64,000 nucleotides of DNA, from positions 26,442 through 90,441 of the forward strand of contig NZ_JAGSXH010000011.1 of the NCBI RefSeq assembly GCF_018283645.1, in the 5' to 3' direction. Below are positions 45,745 to 54,247 of this stretch, piece after piece. The position numbers and the translations under genes are program-made. The stretch comes from Actinocrinis puniceicyclus (GTDB taxonomy: Bacteria; Actinomycetota; Actinomycetes; Streptomycetales; Catenulisporaceae). The notes under the pieces were generated by a model. The model made no database searches, had not been told where the DNA came from, and worked only from the letters and a program-made list of their open reading frames with translations. How positions within the stretch are numbered: the first letter of the stretch is position 1; every line of letters begins with the position of its first letter.

Positions 45745-47802
45745 ATGGGATCACTGGTGCAGGGCCGCTGGGCTCGCTCGCTTCCGGGGCTGTTACCCAG
45801 ACAGCGCACCGTGACCGAGGGAGCGCAGGCGACCGGGCGCTGGTCCGGGCGCGACCCCCGCGCGCTCGGCGCCGCGCTGGTAGGCGCGTGGGCACTGCCC
45901 GTGATCACGCACCTTCTGCGCGCCGACGCCCTGCTGATCGTGGTCATCGTGTACGTCACCGGCGGACTGATCCGCACGGGCAGCACCGTTCTCGACCGGC
46001 TCATGATCACCCTCGGCCTGCTGATCGGCACCGCGATCGCCGCCGGGGTGCTCTTCTCGTTCTGGCCCTTCGGGCTCGAACCGGTCGCGGTCGGCGGCAC
46101 CGCGCTGACCGTGCTGCTGGCGATCGCGGCGGTCTCGCGGCGCCGCCCGCGCTGGCCGCGCCGGGTGCTCGGCAGTGACGTGCCGCTGCTGGCCGCTATG
46201 GGCATCGCCTCCGCCGTGGCATACGGACCCCTGTGGAACGCGAGCGCAGGCCACCGCCTCGCGTTCGCGGCGCTGACGGGCGACCGGGTACGGCACTTCA
46301 GCCTTTTCGACTCGATCCACCGACTCGGCGGCTACACATACCTGATGCAGGGCAAGGCGCGCAACGTCGTCGACCCCGGGATGCTGGCGGTTTACCCGCC
46401 GGGGCAGCACTTCACCTACGCGTTGCTGGACATCTTCGTCACCTCCCGCACCGACCCGGGCAGCCCGACCGCGGAACTGATGCGGTACGAGGTCTACACC
46501 TGCCTGGGCTATGGCTTCTTTGTGCTGTGCGTCGCCTGGGGCGCCCGGTGGGTGGCCGGGCCGGCGCTGGCCGGGTGGCGGCGCACGTTCTTGGTCGCGG
46601 CGATCGCGTCGTTCCTGTCCACCGGGGTGATGACGACCTCGGTCTGGTGCGGCTGGGACCCGCAGATCTTCGGCATGGGCCTGCTGGCGCTCATCACCGC
46701 GTGTGCGCTGCGGCCGCCGTCCAGCGGTCGGCTGCACATCGTCCTCATGGCGGCGTTGACGATCGCGATCTTCCTGACCTATGAGCTGTTCGCGCCGTTC
46801 GCCGCGCTGATCATCGTGGTGTCGGCGGTGATGTACCGCAGGCGCTGGCTGCCGCACTGGAGACTTGCGGTAGGTGCGGCGATCGTGACTATCCCGGTAT
46901 CGCTGTCCGAGTTGCTCTCGGCGAAGCAGGGCGGGCTGTCCTCCTCGCAGGCCGCACTCGCGCTCGGTTTCACCGTCCCGATGACGAAACAGAGCCTCGC
47001 GATCATCGCCGCGCTCTCGATCGTCGGCTTCGCGGCGCGCGCCGCGCGGCGGCGGCCGACCGCGGTGGCCGCGCTGGCGAGCAGCGTGACGTGCGGTGCG
47101 GCCGTGGTCGCGTTCTGGGCGTATCAGCATGCGACGATCCACACCACCTCGTACTACTTCGAGAAGGCGGTGCAGGCCTGGGTGATCGTCGCGCTGGTCG
47201 GCGTCGGCACCGCGGGACACCTGCTGCGCCGCCCGAAGCTGCCGAGCCGGGGAGTGATCGGCGCGGCGCTCGGCTGCGTCGCGATCGTGGCCGGGTTCGT
47301 CGCCACCGACAGCTTCACCTACGGTCCGATCAAGTTCAGCTACGCGAAGATGAAGCCGGGGCCGCACACGGTCTGGGCACGGGTCTGGGGCAGCGGGCAC
47401 TTCATCTTTCCGTCGAACCGCGACGCGATGAGCACGCTGCTGGCGCGCGGCCTGCTCGGCGACGGGGTGCCGACGCTTACGGTGTGGCAGGACCACACCC
47501 TGGAGAACATCAACCTCTCGCTCATCATGGCAGCGCTGAACCACGACGACGGGCTGATCTCACCGCAGATCTACCAGCTGGACGCGGCGCCGCACCTCGG
47601 CGTGACCGCGGACGCCGGCTGGGGCGCCCAGCAGGACGACAGCGTGACCACGTTGGAGGGGCTGCTCGCGAAGTCGGCGACGCCGCTGCGCGTGATCGTC
47701 GGTAACGCGACACTGGCCGGCAAGCTGGAGCAGTGGAAGGCGCAGCATCCGGGCGGTGGCCTCAAGGACGTGCTGCTGATCCCGAATCTGGGGAACGACT
47801 GA
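45745..47802 (+). CDS. Large polytopic membrane protein, GT-C-like
   Basis: 685 residues with about thirteen hydrophobic helices and a C-terminal soluble domain of ~160 residues (FVATDSFTYGPIKFSYAKMK to KDVLLIPNLGND). The first loop holds ALTGDRVRHFSLFDSIHRLGGYTYLMQG, and AVYPPGQHFTYALLDIF follows, resembling GT-C superfamily proteins that use polyprenyl-phosphate sugar donors. It probably acts with the DPM1-like enzyme and DUF2304 protein encoded divergently next to it. The ATG at 45745 follows GAGGTG at 8 nt; a TAGACT hexamer at 45684-45689 may be its -10. Confidence 0.8.
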   Translation: MGSLVQGRWARSLPGLLPRQRTVTEGAQATGRWSGRDPRALGAALVGAWALPVITHLLRADALLIVVIVYVTGGLIRTGSTVLDRLMITLGLLIGTAIAAGVLFSFWPFGLEPVAVGGTALTVLLAIAAVSRRRPRWPRRVLGSDVPLLAAMGIASAVAYGPLWNASAGHRLAFAALTGDRVRHFSLFDSIHRLGGYTYLMQGKARNVVDPGMLAVYPPGQHFTYALLDIFVTSRTDPGSPTAELMRYEVYTCLGYGFFVLCVAWGARWVAGPALAGWRRTFLVAAIASFLSTGVMTTSVWCGWDPQIFGMGLLALITACALRPPSSGRLHIVLMAALTIAIFLTYELFAPFAALIIVVSAVMYRRRWLPHWRLAVGAAIVTIPVSLSELLSAKQGGLSSSQAALALGFTVPMTKQSLAIIAALSIVGFAARAARRRPTAVAALASSVTCGAAVVAFWAYQHATIHTTSYYFEKAVQAWVIVALVGVGTAGHLLRRPKLPSRGVIGAALGCVAIVAGFVATDSFTYGPIKFSYAKMKPGPHTVWARVWGSGHFIFPSNRDAMSTLLARGLLGDGVPTLTVWQDHTLENINLSLIMAALNHDDGLISPQIYQLDAAPHLGVTADAGWGAQQDDSVTTLEGLLAKSATPLRVIVGNATLAGKLEQWKAQHPGGGLKDVLLIPNLGND

Positions 47803-47820
47803 CGGCGGCCCCGACACGAA

Positions 47821-47864
47821 GCGGGCCGCGCCGTCCGGTCTGACAACCGAGCGGCGCGGCCCGC
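47821..47864. terminator. 13-bp perfect hairpin between convergent genes
   Basis: GCGGGCCGCGCCG and CGGCGCGGCCCGC form a perfect 13-bp stem with an 18-nt loop, centred between the membrane protein stop (47802) and the mca stop (47886). It is likely a shared terminator. Confidence 0.75.
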
Positions 47865-47885
47865 GACGGGCGGCAGGGAGATCAG

Positions 47886-48761
47886 CTAGACGCCCACGGT
47901 CTCCTGCACGCCGGTGAACAGGTCGTCCTCGGGCAGCGTGGTGTCCACGAGGGAGCGCGCCAGTTCGTAGTCCTCGGTCGGCCAAGCGGCGCGCTGCACG
48001 TCCATCGGCACGCCGAACCAGGGTCCGTCCGGGTCGATCTGAGTGGCGTGCGCGAGCAGCGCCTTGTCGCGCACCTCGAAGTAGTCCGCGCACGGCACCC
48101 GGGTCGTGATCTGCCGCTCGGGCCGGTCGCCCCAGCGTTCGATCCAGCCCTCATACGGCGACTGGAGGCCGCGCTCGATCATCGCCTCGTGCAGCGCGGA
48201 GATCCGAGCCTTGGAGAAGGTCTGGTTGTAGTACAGCTTGAGCGGTTGCCATGGCTCGCCGACCTCGGGATAACGGTCGGGGTCGCCCGCCGCTTCGAAT
48301 GCCTCCACGCTGATCCGGTGGCACTGAATGTGGTCCGGGTGCGGGTAGCCCCCGTCCTCGTCGTACGTGGTCACGACGTGCGGGCGGAATTCGCGCATCA
48401 GCTTCACCAACGGTCGCGCGGCCGTGGCCACGTCCTGAAGCGCGAAGCAACCCTCCGGCAGCGGCGGAAGCGGGTCGCCCTCCGGCAGGCCGGAGTCGAC
48501 GAAGCCGAGCCACGCCTGGTCCACGCCCAGGATGGCGCGCGCGGCGTCCATTTCGGCGCGGCGCACCGCGTGGATATTCGCCGCGATGTTCGGATCATCC
48601 TTCAATCGCGGATTGAGCACATCTCCGCGTTCGCCGCCGGTGCATGTCACCACCAGCACATTTACGCCTTCAGCGACATAGCGTGCCATGGACGCCGCGC
48701 CCTTCGAGGACTCATCGTCGGGATGTGCGTGTACTGCCATCAGCCGGAGCCGCTGATCCAC
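47886..48761 (-). CDS. mca: Mycothiol S-conjugate amidase
   Basis: 291-residue LmbE-family zinc amidase that cleaves mycothiol conjugates to release a mercapturic acid and GlcN-Ins. [17 protein letters not shown] gives the first zinc ligands (His13, Asp16); GGYPHPDHIQCHR (HPDH at 141-144) the third. YDEDGGYPHPD and LPEGDPLPPLPEG distinguish Mca from the deacetylase MshB encoded at 58.9 kb. The GTG at 48761 follows GAGGGG by about 7 nt. It is divergent from the DUF4307 gene, as in mycobacteria. Confidence 0.94.
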   Translation of the reverse strand: MDQRLRLMAVHAHPDDESSKGAASMARYVAEGVNVLVVTCTGGERGDVLNPRLKDDPNIAANIHAVRRAEMDAARAILGVDQAWLGFVDSGLPEGDPLPPLPEGCFALQDVATAARPLVKLMREFRPHVVTTYDEDGGYPHPDHIQCHRISVEAFEAAGDPDRYPEVGEPWQPLKLYYNQTFSKARISALHEAMIERGLQSPYEGWIERWGDRPERQITTRVPCADYFEVRDKALLAHATQIDPDGPWFGVPMDVQRAAWPTEDYELARSLVDTTLPEDDLFTGVQETVGV

Positions 48762-48823
48762 GGGCCGGTCCCCTCGTCTGAACGGTTTTAGTCATTTGCC
48801 GTAGTCAAAGTCACGACAGCCTC

Positions 48824-48829
48824 TATAGT
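48824..48829 (+). promoter_or_regulatory. -10 hexamer TATAGT upstream of DUF4307 gene
   Basis: TATAGT close to consensus, with TAGTCA 16 bp upstream as a poor -35. It predicts a ~100-nt leader before the ATG at 48939. Confidence 0.45.
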
Positions 48830-48938
48830 GGCGGACGACCGTGTTAGGCGCCGCCAGGTATGGCGTTCGACTCACGTCGGTAACACAGCATCGTTCGGTC
48901 GCGCTTCATTCCCGATTCCCAGGCACACCGAGGGATCC

Positions 48939-49508
48939 ATGACGGACACGATAGGTTCGACTCCCGAGCCGCCCCGGCCTCAGCCGAGCCCGCGCGCGCA
49001 GCAGCGCTTCCGCCTGCCCGGCGAGCAGGCGGGCGCCCCGCGGCCGGCGGCCGCACGTCCCGGCGTCACATCCACCGCGACGTCCGGCACCTCGATGTCC
49101 GCGCGTGGTGACGGCTCCCTGCGCGCGATGACCCCGCCCGAGGGCCGTTACGGCGAGAAACGCGGCATGTCCAGGCCGCGCAAGCTCGGGCTCGCAGCAG
49201 CCGGCCTGGTGCTCCTCGGCGGCGTCGCCGGGTACGTCGGCTGGGAGATGTCGCACCCGCCGATCCAGGGCACGGTGACCAGTTTCAACGCTTCCACCAC
49301 CTCGGTCGTGGTGACCTTCGAGGTGGACAAGGCGCAGGACAAGACCGCCACCTGCACCCTGGTCGCGGTGGACCAGCGCGGCGCCGTGGTCGGTGCCGCC
49401 TCGGTCCCGATCCTGTCCGGCCGGGCGAAGAACGTGCAGACGTACACGCTGCAGACGACCAACACCGCGAACACCGTCACCGTGCAGAGCTGCAAGCTGA
49501 CCAGCTGA
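48939..49508 (+). CDS. DUF4307 membrane protein
   Basis: 189 residues. Residues 1-85 are disordered and Pro/Arg-rich. One membrane helix (LGLAAAGLVLLGGVAGYVGW) follows, then an external beta-rich domain of ~80 residues (IQGTVTSFNASTTSVVVTFEVDK, TATCTLVAVDQRG, VTVQSCKLT) with two cysteines. This is DUF4307, encoded beside mca in most actinobacteria (mycobacterial Rv1081c position). The function is unknown. The ATG at 48939 has GAGGG 4-5 nt upstream. Confidence 0.85.
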   Translation: MTDTIGSTPEPPRPQPSPRAQQRFRLPGEQAGAPRPAAARPGVTSTATSGTSMSARGDGSLRAMTPPEGRYGEKRGMSRPRKLGLAAAGLVLLGGVAGYVGWEMSHPPIQGTVTSFNASTTSVVVTFEVDKAQDKTATCTLVAVDQRGAVVGAASVPILSGRAKNVQTYTLQTTNTANTVTVQSCKLTS

Positions 49509-49833
49509 CCAGCTGATCCGAACGCCGGTCAGAGCCGTTCGGGACCGCTCTGAACGCCAGGGACTCTGAACGCAAGGGACACAGTCCGGTCCGATCCGCA
49601 CGGGGTGGTCGCGCGGAACCGGCCTGTGCGAGGTTCGCGTAGCTCCGGTCTTCCGCTGAGCATCGTTGCGCTGCGCATACGGCGTTGCGCACTGGGTCTC
49701 GCAGACCGCCTGCCTGGCCGTGATCGCAGTTCGCTGCGTATTGTCGGCAACGCTTGGTAGCCTCGTAGTTTCGCGGGTATCCGTCTACCGGTTACCCGGC
49801 AGGTCCATCCGTTTGACGTTACGAGGAGCATCC
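49509..49833. other. greA upstream region with tandem 16-mers
   Basis: 325 bp without a credible gene. It contains two adjacent 16-bp direct repeats (TCTGAACGCCAGGGAC at 49549 and TCTGAACGCAAGGGAC at 49565, one mismatch) and a TTGGTAGCCT extended -10 (TAGCCT at 49758-49763) likely to drive greA, giving a ~65-nt leader. Confidence 0.55.
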
Positions 49834-50331
49834 GTGACCCAGACCAGCGACAACGCCACCTGGCTGACCCAGGAGGCGTACGACCGGCTGAAGGCCGAGC
49901 TGGAACACCTCCAGGGTCCGGGCCGTACCGAGATCGCGAAGAAGATCGAGGCTGCCCGCGAGGAGGGCGACCTGCGCGAGAACGGCGGCTACCACGCCGC
50001 CAAGGAGGAGCAGGGCAAGCAGGAGGCCCGCATCCTTCAGCTGCGCCAGCTCCTGGAGAACGCCCAGGTCGGCATCGCGCCCACGGTCTCGGGAGTGGCC
50101 GCGCCCGGCATGGTGGTCAAGGTCGCTTTCGACGGGGACGAAGAAGACACGCTGGAGTTCCTGCTCGGTTCGCGAGAGGACGCCGGGGCGGCGATCGAGG
50201 TCTACTCGCCGCAGTCACCGCTGGGCTCGGCCATCAACGGACGCAAGATCGGCGAGAGCACCCAGTACGAACTGCCCAACGGCAAGACCATGGCCGTCAA
50301 GCTGCTCTCTGCCGAGCCGTACGCGGCGTAG
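49834..50331 (+). CDS. greA: Transcription elongation factor GreA
   Basis: 165-residue GreA that rescues backtracked RNA polymerase by stimulating transcript cleavage. The N-terminal coiled coil starts TWLTQEAYDRLKAELEHLQGPGR; the tip carries the acidic pair in REEGDLRENGGYHAAKEEQ (Asp/Glu needed for cleavage). The C-terminal FKBP-like domain ends SPLGSAINGRKIGES and YELPNGKTMAVKLL. The GTG at 49834 has GAGGAG 5 nt upstream. Confidence 0.95.
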   Translation: MTQTSDNATWLTQEAYDRLKAELEHLQGPGRTEIAKKIEAAREEGDLRENGGYHAAKEEQGKQEARILQLRQLLENAQVGIAPTVSGVAAPGMVVKVAFDGDEEDTLEFLLGSREDAGAAIEVYSPQSPLGSAINGRKIGESTQYELPNGKTMAVKLLSAEPYAA

Positions 50332-50358
50332 CCCGCCCGAGACCTGCGCATCTCCGAA

Positions 50359-50403
50359 GGCCGACTCCGGCTCGCCGCCGCGAGGCGCGTTCCGGAGCCG
50401 GCC
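50359..50403. terminator. Hairpin between greA and response regulator gene
   Basis: GGCCGACTCCGG and CCGGAGCCGGCC pair at 11 of 12 positions around a 21-nt loop, between the convergent greA and response regulator stops. Outer arms TAGCCCGC/GCGGGCTA overlap both stop codons. Confidence 0.6.
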
Positions 50404-50415
50404 GTGGGCCGCGGG

Positions 50416-51051
50416 CTAGAGCCAGCCCTTCTCCTGCGCGATACGCACGGCTTCGGCGCGATTGCGCGCGCCGGTCTTCTGGATACACGCGGACAGGTAG
50501 TTGCGCACGGTGCCCTCGGACAGGCACAGCTTGTCGGCGATCTCCGCGTTGACGGAACCGTCCGCCGAGGCCGCGAGCACGTCGCGTTCCCGTCCGGTGA
50601 GCGGGTTGACGCCGTCGGCGAGGGCGGCGGCGGCCAGATCGGGGTCGATGACCCGCTCCCCCGCGAGCACCCGGCGAATCGCCTCGGCCAGCCGCGCCGC
50701 CGGGGCGTCCTTGACCATGAACGCCGCCGCGCCCGCCTCCATGGCGCGGCGCAGGAAACCGGGGCGGCCGAAGGTGGTGAGCACCACCACCTTCGTCTCC
50801 GGGTGGCGTCTGCGCAGTTCGGCCGCGGCGCTCAGGCCGTCGAGTCCGGGCATCTCGATGTCGAGCAGAGCCACGTCGACTCCGCCGAGCGCGGTCACCG
50901 CGTCGGCCACCTGGTCGCCGCGGCCGACCTGCCCGACGACGCGCATGTCCGGTTCCAGGTCCAGCAGGGTGGCCAGCGCCTCGCGGATCATCGCCTGGTC
51001 CTCGGCCAACAGGATCCTGATACGTCTGTCCTGGTCGCTCCCCGCGTTCAC
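50416..51051 (-). CDS. LuxR/NarL-family response regulator (DesR-like)
   Basis: 211 residues. The receiver domain (IRILLAEDQAMIREALATLL) carries the phospho-acceptor Asp64 in VDVALLDIEMPGLDG, the switch Thr in VVVLTTFG and the conserved Lys in FMVKDAPA. The C-terminal LuxR-type helix-turn-helix is LTGREREVLAASADGSVNAEIADKLCLSEGTVRNYLSA. It pairs with the kinase 21 bp upstream and probably controls the adjacent ABC-2 exporter, as in DesKR/LiaSR-like systems. Confidence 0.94.
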   Translation of the reverse strand: MNAGSDQDRRIRILLAEDQAMIREALATLLDLEPDMRVVGQVGRGDQVADAVTALGGVDVALLDIEMPGLDGLSAAAELRRRHPETKVVVLTTFGRPGFLRRAMEAGAAAFMVKDAPAARLAEAIRRVLAGERVIDPDLAAAALADGVNPLTGRERDVLAASADGSVNAEIADKLCLSEGTVRNYLSACIQKTGARNRAEAVRIAQEKGWL

Positions 51052-51072
51052 GCGGCCAACCCTAGCCCAACG

Positions 51073-52311
51073 TCACGGCACCGGGAGCGTCGCGCAGACC
51101 CGGAAACCGTGTGGACGCACCGGTTGCGCCGTCAGCGTCGCGGCGAACGGCGCGAGCCTCTCGCGCAGCCCGGTCAGTCCATTGCCCCACGGGGTGGCGC
51201 CCGAGCCGGATTCGGTCACGCCGTCCTGCGTCACGTCCGCGAGCACTCCCGCGGCCGGCACCGCCCGCCCGTCGTCGGTGACTTCGAGGGTGACCGTGGC
51301 CTCGCCGTCGATGCGCGCCTCGATCAGCCGGGCCCGGCACCAGCTCGCGCCGGAGTGACGCACCACGTTGGTCACCGCCTCGCGCAGGCACCAGGCCAAC
51401 GCGGCTTCGGCGTCCGGGCTGAGGCTGCCGGAGCCGCGCAGCAGCGCGGAATCGACCTCGAAGGAGATCTGCGCCGCCTCCAGCGCGGCGCGCGCGGACG
51501 CCGTCTCCACCGCGAGCGTGGCGCGGCGGTATCCCGAGACCGCCTCGCGGATGTCCGCGAGCGCCTGCCGGGAGACGTGCTCGATGTCCGCGATCTGTTT
51601 CTCGGCCGCGGCGTGGTCGGCCGGCAGCAGCCGCCGCGCCAGTTCGGCCTTGAGCGTGATGGTCGCCATCGAGTGCCCCGCCAGGTCGTGCAGGTCGCGG
51701 GCCAGCCGCAGTCGTTCCTCGTTGGTGGCCAGGTGTTTGACGTCTTCACGGGCCTGGTGCAACTCGCCGATCAGGCCGCGCATCCGCCGCACACCCATGA
51801 CCGCGACACAGGAGAAGAATCCCGGAAGCACCATCCAGCCCCAGGTCCCGGGGCCGACGCGGAGCGACACCCCCTCGATCACCATCACGCCGGTGGCGGT
51901 GAGGGCGCCCAGTGGCGCCCAGTGTCGTTCCCCGTCGAGCGGCAGCACCGAGCCGCAGGCCGAGGAGACGTAGATCCACAACGCGATCCAGGCCGGCGTG
52001 CAGAGGATCGGCAGTACGAGGGCCAGCGCGGCCAGTCCCGCGAGATACAGCAGGAGCCTGCGGTCCGCGGTCCGCCGCTCGTAGTTGCAGTCCCACCCGG
52101 CACGGCTCTGCATGGTCAGCCTGGAATAGACGTAGCAGAACACCCAGAAGCCGACGATGCCCACGATCTGCTGCCAGGCCGCGTATTTCCCGTTGAAGTT
52201 GTCGCCGAGCGGGACCAGCAGGTAGACCAGCCAGATCCCAGCCCACAGCCATCCGGTCCGGGACGGTGCCCGGAGCCAGATGGCTGCGTTTTCGCGGTCC
52301 TCACCGCTCAT
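51073..52311 (-). CDS. HisKA_3 sensor histidine kinase (DesK-like)
   Basis: 412 residues. About five to six N-terminal membrane helices (WLWAGIWLVYLLVPL, IVGIVGFWVFCYVY, LYLAGLAALALVLPIL and others) form an intramembrane sensor like DesK. The phospho-acceptor His208 lies in RLARDLHDLAGHSMATITLKAEL. The ATPase domain follows with AWCLREAVTNVVRHSGA (N-box), VTDDGR and GNGLTGLRERL (G-boxes). It signals to the response regulator downstream. It lies 19 bp after the permease gene, so the four genes form one operon. Confidence 0.93.
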   Translation of the reverse strand: MSGEDRENAAIWLRAPSRTGWLWAGIWLVYLLVPLGDNFNGKYAAWQQIVGIVGFWVFCYVYSRLTMQSRAGWDCNYERRTADRRLLLYLAGLAALALVLPILCTPAWIALWIYVSSACGSVLPLDGERHWAPLGALTATGVMVIEGVSLRVGPGTWGWMVLPGFFSCVAVMGVRRMRGLIGELHQAREDVKHLATNEERLRLARDLHDLAGHSMATITLKAELARRLLPADHAAAEKQIADIEHVSRQALADIREAVSGYRRATLAVETASARAALEAAQISFEVDSALLRGSGSLSPDAEAALAWCLREAVTNVVRHSGASWCRARLIEARIDGEATVTLEVTDDGRAVPAAGVLADVTQDGVTESGSGATPWGNGLTGLRERLAPFAATLTAQPVRPHGFRVCATLPVP

Positions 52312-52330
52312 GTGCGCCGGCCGCCCCTGC

Positions 52331-53068
52331 TCAGTCGGCGTCCACGCCGCGGCGATACATCAGGGCTGCGAGAGTCCCTGCGCCGGCGGTCCAGGCCAGC
52401 AGGATCGCGACGCCGCTGGACGGCACGTGCGCCCCGCTGATCACATCGGTGGCCAGTTGGCGGACCTGGTACGTCGGCAACACCTTGCCGATGCTCTCGA
52501 GCGCCCCGGTCAGCGGGAAGAACTGCCCGCCGAGGAAGGAGCCGGCGACGTATACCAGGATGTTGACCATCTGCACCGAGTCCTGGGGCACCCCGTAGCC
52601 GATCGCGATGCCCATCGCGGTGAAGGCCAGCGCGCCGATCCACAGCACCAGAAACGCCGTGACCCACTTGGCGAAGCTCAGGTGCACGCCCATCGAGGCG
52701 CCGACCACGAAGACGATGATGATCGCCGGGACCGTGGCGAGCGTCGCCGAGGCGATCTTGCTGAGCACATAGCCGTTGCCGGGCAGCGCGGTCAGCCTCA
52801 GCTGCCTGATCCAGCCCTCTTTGCGCTCGGTGGCGATCTTCTGCGCGTTGGTGGTCAGCGCCGCGCCGAGAGCGCCGAAGGAAGCGTACGCGATCAGATA
52901 GTACGTCCGGTAGCTGATATTGGTGCCGTCCACCGTCTGACCCGCCTTGGTGGCGCTGGCGCTCAGCAGGAACAGCACCGTCGGGTAGAGGATGGTGAAG
53001 AACATGACACGGCGGTTGCGCAGGGCGCGCAGTACCTCCAGCCGGGTCAGCGCGAGCACACCGGTCAT
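52331..53068 (-). CDS. ABC-2 type permease
   Basis: 245 residues with six membrane helices (RRVMFFTILYPTVLFLLSA, YYLIAYASFGALGAAL, IIVFVVGASMGVHL, AFLVLWIGALAFTAMGIAIGYG, VNILVYVAGSFLGGQFFPL, GVAILLAWTAGAGTLAALMY). The ATERKEGWIRQLRLTALPGN coupling segment is typical of ABC-2 permeases regulated by DesKR-like systems. Its start overlaps the ATPase stop by 4 bp. The exported substrate is unknown; lipid, peptide or antibiotic are all possible. Confidence 0.9.
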   Translation of the reverse strand: MTGVLALTRLEVLRALRNRRVMFFTILYPTVLFLLSASATKAGQTVDGTNISYRTYYLIAYASFGALGAALTTNAQKIATERKEGWIRQLRLTALPGNGYVLSKIASATLATVPAIIIVFVVGASMGVHLSFAKWVTAFLVLWIGALAFTAMGIAIGYGVPQDSVQMVNILVYVAGSFLGGQFFPLTGALESIGKVLPTYQVRQLATDVISGAHVPSSGVAILLAWTAGAGTLAALMYRRGVDAD

Positions 53069-54018
53069 CGGGCATCCTCCGCTCGCGCCTCGGGCGCGTC
53101 CGCGCCGTTGTCCTGCTGCGTGATCGCGACGAACGCCTGTTCCAGGCCGAGCGCCGTGATCTCGATCTCCTCGGGCCGGTACCCGGCGTCCAGGATCGAG
53201 TAGAAGGTCTTGTCCGAGTCCGAGGTCTGGATCAGCACCCGCTCGTTGATGACCTCCAGCGAGACCACGTTCGGCAGCATCAGCAGCCGGTCTCGGGTGA
53301 CTCCGGGCAGCCGGAAGGAGATTTTCTGAAAGCCGGCCTGCGCCTTGATGTCCGCGGCGGTGCCGTTGGCCAGCAGCCGCCCCTTGTTGATCACGACGAC
53401 CTGGTCGGCGATCTGGTCCGCCTCCTCCAGGTAGTGGGTGGCGAACAGGATCGTCTTGCCGCGCTCGGCCTGAGTCTTCATCGCGGCCCAGAAGATCTGC
53501 CGGTTCTCCACGTCCATGCCGGTGGTCGGCTCGTCGAGCACGATCAGGTCGCTGTCCCCGGCGATCGCGATGGCGAAGCGCACCCGCTGGGTCTGGCCCC
53601 CGGACAGCTTGTCCGCCTTGCGTTCGGCGATCTCGGTGATGTTGGCCCGCTCGAGCACGTCGTCCACCGGCAGCGGCCGCGGGTGCAGCCGGGACATCAG
53701 GGTCACCAGTTCCCGCACCGTCACGTCGCTGAGCAGACCCCCGGACTGGAGCATTGCGCCCACGTGCCCGGCCGTGATCGCGTCGTGCGGCGGCTTGCCG
53801 AACACCCGCACCGTGCCGGAGGTCGGCCGGCGCAGGCCGAGCAGCATGTCGATGGAGGTGGACTTGCCCGCCCCGTTCGGGCCGAGGAACGCGACCGTGC
53901 GCCCCTGCGCGATGTCGAGGCTCAGCTCATCGACCGCCCTGACCTGCCCGTAATCCTTCGTGACGTTCTCGAACGTCACCGCGGCGCCTTGCGGCCCACC
54001 GCGTATTCCCGTTGTCAT
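53065..54018 (-). CDS. ABC transporter ATPase
   Basis: 317 residues. Walker A FLGPNGAGKSTSIDMLLGL, signature LSGGQTQRVRFAIAIAG, Walker B LIVLDEPTTGMDVENRQ and the H-loop ILFATHYLEEAD are complete. A C-terminal ~90-residue extension (GFQKISFRLPGVTRDRLLML onward) is typical of exporter ATPases of the CcmA type. The ATG at 54018 begins MTTGIRGGPQGAAVTFENV; an earlier in-frame ATG at 54078 would add an unconserved segment. It is the first gene of the exporter and two-component operon. Confidence 0.92.
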   Translation of the reverse strand: MTTGIRGGPQGAAVTFENVTKDYGQVRAVDELSLDIAQGRTVAFLGPNGAGKSTSIDMLLGLRRPTSGTVRVFGKPPHDAITAGHVGAMLQSGGLLSDVTVRELVTLMSRLHPRPLPVDDVLERANITEIAERKADKLSGGQTQRVRFAIAIAGDSDLIVLDEPTTGMDVENRQIFWAAMKTQAERGKTILFATHYLEEADQIADQVVVINKGRLLANGTAADIKAQAGFQKISFRLPGVTRDRLLMLPNVVSLEVINERVLIQTSDSDKTFYSILDAGYRPEEIEITALGLEQAFVAITQQDNGADAPEARAEDAR

Positions 54019-54247
54019 CGTCAGTCCCGTCGTCAATTCTCCCCGGATCTGCGGCTCGCTCGATCCGCACTCCGGCAACTGGAACCATCGAACAGGATCG
54101 CGCCGCGCCGCGTCAGTGCGCGGCGTCGTGAACCTCGTATGACAACCGTCATGCCCACAGCATGCACACGGTGCGGCAGGTTCGCGCGGCTGGGAGCAGG
54201 GCGCGAACCGGCGGCGTTGGGACCGGCGGCGTTCGGACCGGCGGCGA

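Noticed and set aside
25660..47802. Complete biosynthetic gene cluster
   Set aside because: A SARP and a drug-type exporter are present, but no PKS, NRPS, terpene or RiPP core enzyme is seen; the rest is glycan synthesis.
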